64,000 nt of DNA from Trichoplusia ni (taxonomy: Eukaryota > Arthropoda > Insecta > Lepidoptera > Noctuidae), in contig NC_039484.1 in NCBI RefSeq assembly GCF_003590095.1, positions 1,116,001 through 1,180,000 on the forward strand, written 5' to 3'. Of the stretch, positions 24,738-36,700 are shown in pieces. The notes beneath the pieces are model-generated. The model did not search any database, was not told the origin of the DNA, and saw nothing but the letters and a program-made list of their open reading frames with translations. Each line of letters starts with the position of its first letter. Position 1 is the stretch's first letter. The position numbers and the translations under genes are program-made.

Positions 24738-27700
24738 CTAAGAACAGCTAGACGTATGTTCGGGCGGGCCGTCGGCGTCGAGCGGGTCGGAGGCGGCGTC
24801 GGGGTCGTCGCGCTCGTCGTCCGAGGGCTGCGGCGCCAGCAGCAGCAGCGGCGGCTCGGCCTCGCGCAGGCGCGACTCCATGTACTGGCGGTGCGCGTAC
24901 TTGTTGAAGCGGCGCTTGGCCATGAACAGCGTGGCGATGGTGCGCGGCGCCAGGCGCACGGCCGCCGCGCGCGACGTGATGCCGCCGCGCCGGCACTCCG
25001 CGCACGTGTAGTCCAGCACCGACAGCGAGCGCCCCGACTGCCTAACGCACTCTGCGGGACAAGCGCACTTCACCCACTGCTCCGCTACGGGCGAGCCGCA
25101 GCCCACAGGGGCTGCTGCTTGCCCATTTATTACAATCATGACAAATATTCACTAGGAATCTTTATCTTGAAGTTTACTTGCAGTTAGTTTTTTTTTTAAC
25201 ACAACTGCCTTCCTTATTATTATTATACGGCTATTAAAATGATAGTTATTCATGTAATTCAAGTTAATACAAACAATTAATTTGAATGAAATTCTGAAAG
25301 AAGTCCTTGATCTTCTTAGCTTTATTGTCATAAATAGGGGCGTAGGGTGCGATTTGGGCACAAAAACATCGTTAACTTAGCAATAGTACTTACACACCTA
25401 AGCAACATTATATCTCCCTTATGGCCCCATGCCGCTGACTCGTAACCGAGCGTAACCTACACCTAATACACGACAATGCATGGCACACACAAATTTGAAA
25501 GTTCGATAACCTTCGTGTTTTGCGACCCATTATATTTTTAGCTATATTCTAGTTTAGGCAGATCATTGCTTACTGTGTATTATACATCATGCTTTCACCT
25601 ATATGTTGTCATCTAATCACATCTAACAAAAACAAAAGCTTCCTATCGGTTTACATGTCGTATGTTTATGTCTGGACGGCGAACCGTTTTACGTATATAT
25701 TTGGATAGTTTGTAGGTATATGTTGTTATGTACGCAATCATAACAGGTTGCACAGATACTGGACTGTTATAGGATGTAGCGATATAAATGGAAAATAAGC
25801 ATACAATATACATATAAGGCTAAATAATGTCTATGGAAATGTATCTATGTAAGATGACAGTAATGAAGGATCGAGTAAAGCTAAAAAAGAGAATAACATT
25901 TCTTATGTAAATACAACAGAACATGCACAGCGCATTCTCAAATAGCATCTAGGAACATGCTCAACACTAAAAGCGGTTTCGGACAATTATTATAAAAAAT
26001 GTATTCTCAGTTTCGGAAAACCGCAACTGGCTAGACATGATTACCATTTAGATACAGTACATAATATTTTTTAACCTCGGTAGTTTTTCAGCCAGAAATT
26101 ATATCACTGCACGATGTTTATGGCAGGTTTATACTCTCGTATGGCAAACCGCTAGATTTGAGACGAAACGAAGCTAATTCGCTGGTTTTTATTTATAACA
26201 CATGACTCTGTTGACACAAACAAAGCAAAGTTTCGTTTTAACCCAAGCCCCTCTAGCAAGGTGAATTTTTTAACGTCAATAGAAAACACTCGAATGGGTG
26301 GATATGACAGTTCAAAAGTCACATGACTCATTGAAACAACAATAAATGTCATTTCTATACATTAAAGCATTATTTATTGACGTTAACGATTATAGTAAGA
26401 CCACTTTTCGCTAGGAAGGATATTATCTGTTTCGCTAAGAGATAAATGTGTTACTAAAACATCATGCATTCTATGTCAGCTAATCATGTCTAACCGGTGT
26501 AGCGGGCGGGCAAGCGTATGCGTTCTACACGTTCGGTGGTTATGACGTACCTTGATGCAGTTGCCTATCGCAGAGCTTACATATGACGAGCTGCATGGTC
26601 CCCTTCGGACCGATGAAGGAGCGCTCGCAGAGCGGGCAGTAGCGACCGATGCGATACGCCCTACGCACGCACGCACACACACATACGGACCGTACGCGCA
26701 CAAGCACCGGAACACAGAAACACGCCATTAGTATTAACACCGAAACCCCGCTGCCGAGTGGACGGTATCGCTTCATACATACGTTACGTTTGTTGCTTGT
26801 CTTCGACGCGGTATTAATATCCATTTACTTTTTACGCGCAATTGCAAATTAAGAAATATAAACGCGCGGCTGAAACATTACACATAATTAACACAACTGT
26901 AAGTTGAATTGACACAAGCTGATAGCTAAAGAAAATAAAATATATAAATGCAATAAGTTAAATCTAGCTAGAGTTACGCAAAAACAAAGCTGCATTTCAG
27001 AAAAAGAATGTTTCGGATGTTCGAGCTCGAAGACAAGTAACAAACATAAAGTGGAGTTAGTGAACGCACTGGGGAGACTGATGGTACTACGCCCTTGTTA
27101 GTTAACGGGATGGATGTGAGTTAGTCGCAGCCGACTGCAAGATGACTGATGAGATGTCGACACCCATTGTCATTGATGATTCAAGGGTAATTGACGCAGT
27201 ACAACCATCAAACCAAAAACAATATACAAAAATACAAAAGTTTTTAGCTACCTAATGTGTATTGCATCAATTATCAACAAATGGAAGGATAAAAATTTAA
27301 TATAAAAAAATAGGAGGAACAGTAAAGTTTCAGTGGCCATAGTACCAAATAATAATACACCCAGAATTTTGTTCAAACTGTCATTATTGTTTGCATTAGA
27401 GCATACTTTTGTATAGACAGTGCTTAAAATGTGATCCCCATACCAATAGGCTGTGCTTTGCGACAATGGTCCACTTTGCTGTTCTTTCTGTGAAGACTGT
27501 TTGCTCGCAAATCATTAGAGTTTTATACAACAAATATACAAAGTTAAAAAACTGATTAATAGATTATAACAATCAACAAACATTCTTCAAATATGCATAA
27601 ATAATAAACTTATATCTATGGGAATGGCATGCAACTTATGTATTACTGGGATGTGCTGAGTAAGAACGCTGCATTGGGGCAAAAGTAAACATTCTGCGGG

Positions 27701-30700
27701 GGCCAAAATGCTACGATACCAGAGACAAAGCGGATGTCGACAGAGTGAAGGCGAACGTTGAGACGACACTATGATCAGCACGTGTTAGTCCACATCAAAC
27801 ACATGAGATGACGTGAGTACACATGAACTACCAAGACCAATTAATACGTAAACAATATACACATAAAAATCATTTAATGACTTTGTATTAAACTTGGTAC
27901 TTTTTATCTGCATCCTCGACATATAATCTTCTTTGAGAAAGTGATTGCATTCACGTTTTGTTCGGGCCCCTCTTGGCATTACTTGAAAAATAATATTGAA
28001 TCATTTTAATTTGATTATTCTTGTAGAAATATATCCTAGACGAACCTAGCTGTTTTTAACATGTTGTTTAATGCTGTAATTGTATATTCAACATTAAAAG
28101 GAGCAGTCAGACAAAGGCGAATCACAGATTTTGTTTCAATCGATTTAATAGACTCAATTGTTTGATTCACTCCAGTGCGACTAGTCCTTTTCTTTCTTGC
28201 GAAAGTTTTAATGGGATTTAAACTATATCATAAGTTAAGGTAGGAATGTATACCATGTTCTACTTGATACAGGAATATTTTATACATTATAACTAAATGA
28301 ATTAGGGATTATTATAATAGGGGATGATAGCTTGATTAATGATTCATTATACTATTGAGTTTATAATTAAGATTAATGTAAATCAAATATTCTATATGGA
28401 AACAGTCATAAACTTTTAAGAACCATAAATAATATGTTACTTGTTGTTTATATACTCTGTTTCATTGATGTATTTACTAAATAAATATGTATTTTAAGCA
28501 TTGGCAATGTTTATAACGGGATATTTGCAATAAATATTTTCCGTTCTGCAATAAATGCTGCAACTATCCTAAGCGACGTTCTACGAGTTTCACGATCTAG
28601 TAAGACCCACCCATTTTCATAAAAGGATACCAAATCATGTTAACATTTGTGATTGCTTTAAAACTTACATAAATTAAAATGTATATTTTGAGAAGTTTCG
28701 TTAAAATCACAGACAAGTCTGAGTATGAATAAAAAGCGATAGAGCTGATTGCAGTAATTCTTATTACATAATTAATAAGTCAAATAAATTTCAATTAAAA
28801 ATGTGTTGTTTATAAAACATGTTTTTGTGATGCTTGTCTGATGAATATAGTTTTGTAGTTTTTTCATTACTTTTTGTATGACTTCTATTCTTTTTATGAT
28901 CGGATAAGCGCGGAGTCGTATCTAAGCAAGCTAGTTGATGGAGAACCTAATAATGATTATTAATATTTATATCTTTTATGTAGTAATCAGAGGTAAGGTT
29001 TTTTATATTAGCGTTTAGTCAGCTCATAAACTTGATTTATTCATACAAGAAAGTCAGCCTGCGTTCAAACGCTAGACGATATATTTCATCTTAGGATATT
29101 CGAACAACAAAATGATCTAGGTAGGAGAGTCTATGTTCCGTTTCATATTGTTAGTGGTATGTTTGGCCGCGGTCGCTGTTTAGTGCGTGATGCCGGCGCG
29201 CGGCGGAGTGGGTACTGACCTGGCGCAGGGCGTGCAGAGCGAGTGCGAGTAGACCTTGTGTCCGCCCGGGCCGCGCCGCGTCTGGTGGTGCCAGTCGGCG
29301 GGCGCGGCGGCGGCGGCGGCGGCGCCCGGCGGCCCGCCCGGCGACCGCGCGCCGCACGACTTGCACACCGCGCACTCCACGCAGTGCCAGCGACCTGCGC
29401 GGACAACACCTGGCCTTGTACTTCATACCGAAGGTACTTTCATACACGGAAGCAATTTCTATAAGATGTACTATTAATAAATATCTCCGAAATTGATTTA
29501 AAACACACATTCGGACTGGGGATGTTGACTGATGAAGAAGAATATATGATCATTCACATTATATAAAATATTAAAGGTTTAAGAAAGACCTAAAATAATA
29601 TTCTAAGTTAGCAACACTGAATTAAAAGTGTCAACTATCTAAAATTCTTTCTGTAATTTTTAATACCATACTTAACAGCAACAAAAAACAACATTCCTAT
29701 TATGCAATATCCACGCTACTTACCGCTGGGCACAGTATCGAGGCCGACGCAGTAGATGTGGAAGCCGCGGTCGCAGAGGTCACAGAACAGCATCTTGTCG
29801 TCGTCGGCGGGCTGGCGACACGAGCAGCAGGTCTTGCACTCGGCGCACTGCCACGGGTACTCGCGGCACTTGCGGATCGTGTCCGCGCTCAGCTCCAGGC
29901 AGGACGGGTGCACTGATACATACAGAAATTAATATTTAACTTATACACTTTACAGTATGTTTGATTACTGACTTTACATGCCCGTGTAACGAATAACGAA
30001 TACTGTCGCTTTTTGGCGTCTAAACATAATACTTTATTGTAGTAAATATTTCAGATATGAGTATACGGATGGCATACAAGTTCATCTTAACCTTTTTAGT
30101 TCGAAATCACTAATCGGTTTAGCATTGACTTTAAACAGTAAGTAGTCCTTAAACCCACCCAAATAATAAATCACCTCCTTAACTAAAATTGGCACGTCAT
30201 ACACGATCGACGAATTTGCCTAAGTAGGACAGAAACATTCTAGGAAAATAAATAGACATTACAAATGTAGACTCACGCTTAGCGTTGCAGTTCGCGCAGA
30301 CTAGGAACCTCTCGTGCGTGTAGCGGCGGTTGGCTTCGAGCCGCAGCTTACACACGCGGCACAGGTCCACCTCCTCCACAACTGGCTCTTCCTTCACCCT
30401 GACAGACGCTTCCGCTTGACTGCTACGCTTCGTCTTGGTTAGCTTCTTGCGCTGAAATGTTAGTTAGTCACTTATAATTACAAATGTATGCAATTATATT
30501 TCTTTATTCTTAAATTTGATAGGGATTTTTATCCACATTTATAATTTTATACTGAAAAGTTATGACGTATTGGGCAAGTGAAAACCGTACAAATAGGTAG
30601 TGCAGACTGTTGTTTGTACAGAATTGGATAATACGCGTTTTCTGAAGATTGCGGATGGCAGCATCGCGTCGCACGCGACGTTCGTCACAAAGCGGAGTTG

Positions 30701-33700
30701 AAACCTCCAATATTCGCATTAGCGGGCACTGTTATCCGAGTTTTCACAATTAACATCTTACATTGCCATAATTTTGTTTTTGCGTGGGTGACGATTTTGG
30801 CCACCTTTCTGTAAACCTCCGAAAAAGCGAAACCTAACTCAACCGATTTTTGGTTAGGCACTTAAATTTCTTTTGTGTTATTGATCATCCTATTGTACGA
30901 TTTTTATATGTGTTTTAGGAAATTATTACCTTATGGTGAGCAAGTGCTCAATGATAGTGAACAGTCAGACAGAGTAAGGAACAATCTTGTGCTGTGTATA
31001 CCTTGGCGTTGTGATGCGTGGGCGCGTCGGAGTCGTCGGAGGAGGAGCAGCGCGAGCCCCAGTCGGGCTCCGACTCCGAGCTCCAGTCCTCGCTCGCCGG
31101 CGCCGGCGGGCCCGCCAACACCGTGTTCAGAGGGAAGTACCTGCAGCATACAAACATTGCTGACTATAGTTGCCTCCGTGAATTAAATTCGAACATTGTG
31201 AAGAAAAATCAACGGAAGATATGGATGCGTAGATGTCCGACCGAAACCCGACGAGCACAGTATATGCGCGAGCATAGTGGCGTGGCGTACCCTGGTCATG
31301 AAGCTGAAGTCATAAACTAAATGCCACTGTAAAGCGAGACAGCGCAGGCGTGTGGGCGTGCAGCGGTTACCTGAGCTGGTCGGGCGTGTAGACGCGGTAG
31401 GAGTGCTGGTACTGGCCGGGCAGCAGCGCGTGCGGGTAGAAGCCGGCGGGCGGGCGCAGGTGCGCGCGGCGCGGCGGCGGCGGCGGGGCGCGCGCGCGCT
31501 GCACCGTGAGCGACTGCAGGTCCGCGCACGCGCCGCGCCGCGCCGCGTTGGCGCGCGCGTTCCACTCGCTCGCTGACGCTATGGCCGCCGCCGCCATGTC
31601 CTGGTAACATACATACAACGCGACGTGAGGAGAAATTGATATCACGGTCAAATTAGTTTTCCGTGTGGCACTAAGTATATTTCTATTTATGGCCCAAAGG
31701 TTTTAAGACAACAAAGTTTGGCTTTCCCACACAAGGCGCACGTGAGAGTCGCGACAGCCCGCCATTAGCGCGCGATGTGTCCCCAGCGCTCGCTAGGTTC
31801 GCGTGGCTCTAACTCGGCGCTAATCGGATTATCTCGTCGCGTTTTTCGAGAGCGCACAGTTCTTCAGGAGGCGCCAGAGACGCGGCTAACCGAGCTTTCA
31901 CAGATCGCAACCTTCCTAAACCTCATTTTATCAAAATTGTTTTAATTTGCAAACAATCTCGTCTATCGTAAGCACACAACTACATTATATAATGTCATTT
32001 AAACAGAGTATACAAAACAATAATTCTCAAAACCAACTAACCTGTCTCGTCTTTTCGGGATCAACTTTCGGTGGTTCAGGTTTTGTTTCGGCCGGTTTCT
32101 CCGGTTTCATCTCGACCTTGACCACCTTCTCTTCAACTTTGGTCTCCTCAACAGGTTCCTCTTCGGCTTCGGTCAGCTGTCTCTGACGCTGATGCGACCG
32201 AAACTCTTCGTACTTGTGAGGATAGTCTGATAACATGATGTCTAGTACATCACTGGCATCAACCGCGGTGATACCTGTTCAAAGGCAGAAATGTTTAGAT
32301 ACTGTTTATCTCTTTCTACCTAGTAACCACTGTGTACAAGTTTTGCAAGTGTATTATTACGGTATCTGTAAATAACTTACCGAGATCACATAGTGCTTCG
32401 GTCACTAGACCTTTGCTGAGTACATAATCTCTTTCATCACCAGAGATTGTCCGTCGATTTAATTCAGGGTAACGTCGTTTAAAACTTTTTACGCCTAAAA
32501 ACATCGCAACTTGCTCCTGTATCATCATCACCTGTAAAAATAACATAATCGATATTAAAACCTTTTTAGTGACTTAAGCTACATGCTTTGTACAAAATAT
32601 AGATGAAAGTATATAAATAATTTAAGTAAGAGTTTGTACCTTATGTTCAACATCAGCCTTATCGGGTGGCGGCCACGTATATTCTTTCACATCCGCAGCC
32701 GTCCATACTTTATTACTGAAAATTATGTTATAAAGGTATAAAACAGTCTTATTAAAATACATGGCAAGAACACTTATACAAATGAAATCCAAGCATACCT
32801 GTCAAACAAATCGGCGAATTTTGATTTTTTCAGTTTGTTGCTACTCTCGTTTGTCGAACTCTTGACGGAACTTTGCGAGTCTTCGTCAAGAAGGTGCGAC
32901 GGTCTAAAATTATAAAAGAACGAATTAGTCACATAAGAATAACTAGAACATGGATTAGGAATAATTTTAACTCGAAGTAGTATAACAATTTATACCATTG
33001 TGTTTATGCAAGACCAACTAATTTGATCTGACTTTGTTACAGCGGGAGTTTTTTATCGATTTTACAATATCTATCAGAATAATCATACTCACTTAGCAGG
33101 CGTTGCATTGTCGTCCATCATGCATGTCTCCTCTTCGAAGAGCTGCACTGTCGTTGTAGCCGGCCCGCATACTCGACCGTAGATACCCATAGTTTCCTGA
33201 AAGGTATAAAAAAAATCTTAAGTTACACATAAAGAAAACACAGGGTTATATTGACTCAATGGTGTTTTTAAGGAAAAGGTGACTTGAATAATTTCTAGCT
33301 GCAACATACCTTCATGTACATAGCGCCACGCCCGCCGCCCCGCCCCCGGCCGCGGCCGCGTGGTGTTCGTCCTCTGCCCCCGCGCCCGCCGCGACTCCCT
33401 CGACCTCTTCCCGATCCAGGTGGCTCTGGCGATTTGCCAAATTCATCTAATTTTGAGTTATCAAGCACCGCTTTTTCCGGCGTGTCTCCTGCCGAGAAAT
33501 TTCCCGAAGAATTTCTTCTCCTACTCGACAAAGGCGTGTTGCACGTAGAAGGCATTTTGTCGAGAGCTTCCGTCATACGAGGTAGCTTGATTCTCGAACT
33601 AGTGGGGTCGATCTCGCCAGAAACTGGCCGCTCTTCTGGTTCCGCGGGTTCAATAACTACGACAGTTTCGAGCTCCGCAGATGGCGTTGCTTCTGAGCGT

Positions 33701-36700
33701 CGCCCTCCTCGGCCCCGTCCTCGTCCTCGTGGTTTTGATAGTATTGTTGGTCTGTCCCTGAAAAGGCGAAGAAAAACGATTATCACACAGGCTAGGTTTA
33801 ATTCAATATCCACATAGGTTTATGCGAATGTTAGACATTAAAATGAAACTACTTTTACGGATTTTTTCGCGGTTTAATTTTAGATTTTAGTTCCCGACGT
33901 CTCAGTCTGCCCGTGACCATGATACCTGCAAAGGTTTCGAAACGTCGGGAACTAAAATCTGTAAATAGTTTAGTGTAAGTAGTTTCATTTCAACACATAA
34001 ATACACTAAAAATTACCTCATAAGCCGAAGCGACCGCTGCGGTCGCTCCTCCAGGGCTGGCACGGGTAACGTGACGGCAGCTGGCTTCGCTCCTTCTGAT
34101 ACGGGCAATTTTCGCGGTCGTCCACGTTTCTTAGGCTGAGGCGTTAATTCAACTGGTTTAGGAATGTCTACAATTTCGGGAGGTTCTTCCGTGGATTTTA
34201 AACTATCTACCTCCAGTGGATCTTGAGACACTTCTTCCGGAGTTGCACCAAATTCCCGAAAATCTGTATTTTCTGCAATAATCATCTCCTGAACTTCCGG
34301 GCGCGAGTTTTCTACATGAGTATTTTCACCAGTGTCTGAACTACTCATTGAGGCATTTAAGTCTATGTCACTAGCCACAGTTTGAGCTTTTTCAGAACAG
34401 TTTGTGTTATTGAACTGCATTTGTTTGGCTTGTAAATTAGATAAAATATTATGTAATTTAGAGTTACCATTTTTAGAACAATTTTCATTGTTAAGGAGAG
34501 TATGGTTGACGGATTTTACTCCTTGTTTCATTTCTAAAGTAGTTTTAGTTGGTGAGGGTGGTGAAGTTTTTGTAACAGGAGTTATAGTTAAAGATTTATT
34601 GGACAACAGTTGTCCCAATTTTAATCTTTTAGTTTGTAATAATGAAAGTTCAGATTCCTTATTTTGAGGGGGGCTAGTATCAGTAGTTGACCTCTTGGCG
34701 ATATTTCGCTTTCCCGGGGGGGACTTTTCTGTATTTTCAACTATCCGTGAGCTTCGTAGTCTTTTTCCTGTTGATAAATTTAAAGATGTGTCAGTTACTT
34801 GCTTTCTTCTGCTATTAGCTAGATGCTTTCTTGGACTTTGCTTATCATTTACAATATCTTGAGTATTTTCAGTATAATTCTGTTGTGTTTCTGGCCTCTT
34901 CACTTCTTCTGTGATAATTTTTGCAGATGGACCATGATCAGTCTTGTTTATTTTTAATATTATTCTTGGGGAATCTTGGCCAGAGCTCTGATTACTTATC
35001 TTGTCAGATATAGTTATTTCTAAGGGTTTTGTCATATTTTCAATTGTTTTATCAGCAATCTGCTGTATGGTATGTGATTTACTATGCTCAAATTTGTTTG
35101 AATCATTTACTTTAGCCACACTGGGACTCCTTCTTTCGACTTTATCAATATTTCCGGAACTGAGCTTATCTTTACTTGTATTTTCGGATTCCTGCAGAGT
35201 ATCCTTATTCCCAATACCTTTACTTATAGCATCATTTCTATCTAATGGCAGGCCACAATTTGTAATTGAAGAAACTTCAAATGATTTATCTAAGCTATCA
35301 CTTTTATTTTCTAACAGTTTCTTCAATAAGGTACAATTTTGTACTGATGAATACTTTTGTCTACCAACAATTTGCATCATGGTTGACTCTGCTATATTCT
35401 TGTGTTCTAGGCTGGTATGACTTTCATTTACCTGCCTTTCTATTTTAGTGTCATTTGATAAAGATCCTGGCATCATAGAATCACACTCAGCTATACTTAT
35501 AGACAATGGTTTATCCTTTACCAAAGTGTTCAAATTGGGTTTCTTAATAACAGATGATCTCTCTACACTTCCTTCTCTCTTTTGATTAGGTTCAGGTACA
35601 CAGTTTTGTTTAGGCTTCTCAGAAGCAGAAGAATGTTCAATGACAGGATTTGAACTATCATTTGTTGACACTTCGCTTCTTTTAAGGTTCCTATCATCAG
35701 GAGTACTTTCACATTTTGTCTGCAATTCATTAGCTGCCTTCATAATTTTTGGAGCTATAGATAATAACCCTTCACTGACATTGTTACATACATGTTCATT
35801 ATGTAAGTTCTCATTATTATAGTTTTCAGTAACTGCCTTCATATTAATTTTCATTACCAAAGGAGGATTTTTAACCAACTTTTCTTCAACTTCATTCTTT
35901 GATGTTGATAAATCAGTGTCATCTGGCCTGACAACAGGTTTAATGTTTAGCTTTGTGACAATTGGTATATTTGGACTGTGACTATCAGTTTTTAAATGGT
36001 CTTTTTTAGGTGATGAAGGTGATATACTTTCACCTGGCTTAATCAGTGGTTTAATATTTAATTTTGTCACAACAGGAATGCTCAGCTCACTTGATGAAAC
36101 AGATTTAGATGACTCCTCTAAGTCATCTGGTTTAATGATGGGTTTGATGTTTATTTTGGTAACTACAGGTATGTGATCCCCATTATCATCACTTGAGTTT
36201 CCAGTTTCTGATGATTGATTTTCTGAATCTTTTAATGTTTCTTCCTCTTGAGGCTTAATAATAGGCTTAATATTAATTTTAGTAACAACAGGTATACAAT
36301 TCTTATCAATGTCAGCATTCAATTCATCACAGTCTTTTTCTTCCGAAGTATTCTCTTCTGGATTTTTTATCGGTTTAATGTTTAATTTAGTAATTTTAGG
36401 TACATCATCTAAACTAGAATCTACATCATTATCTTTAGGCTTTATTACAGGCTTTATATTTAATTTTGAAACTACAGGAACTTTATCATCAAAGCCCTCA
36501 GAGGACTCTGATATCTCAGTAGGTTTCAAAATAGGTTTAATGTTTAATTTTGTTACTACAGGGATATGTTCCGGACTGTCACACATTGTGGACGATCTTG
36601 TTACAGGTTTGATAGTAATCTTAGGCACATGGTGGCCTTCTCTAGGATCTGTAGAAAAGGATTCAGTGGGTGTTTTCGTTTTGGAAACTTCATTTTCTTT

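Noticed and set aside
24756..25187. A 143-codon Arg/Ala-rich plus-strand frame
   Set aside because: Antisense of the GC-rich last SAYP exon; such composition opens all frames.
33314..33817. A plus-strand Pro/Arg-rich frame
   Set aside because: Antisense of the RG-rich SAYP exon 2; low complexity only.
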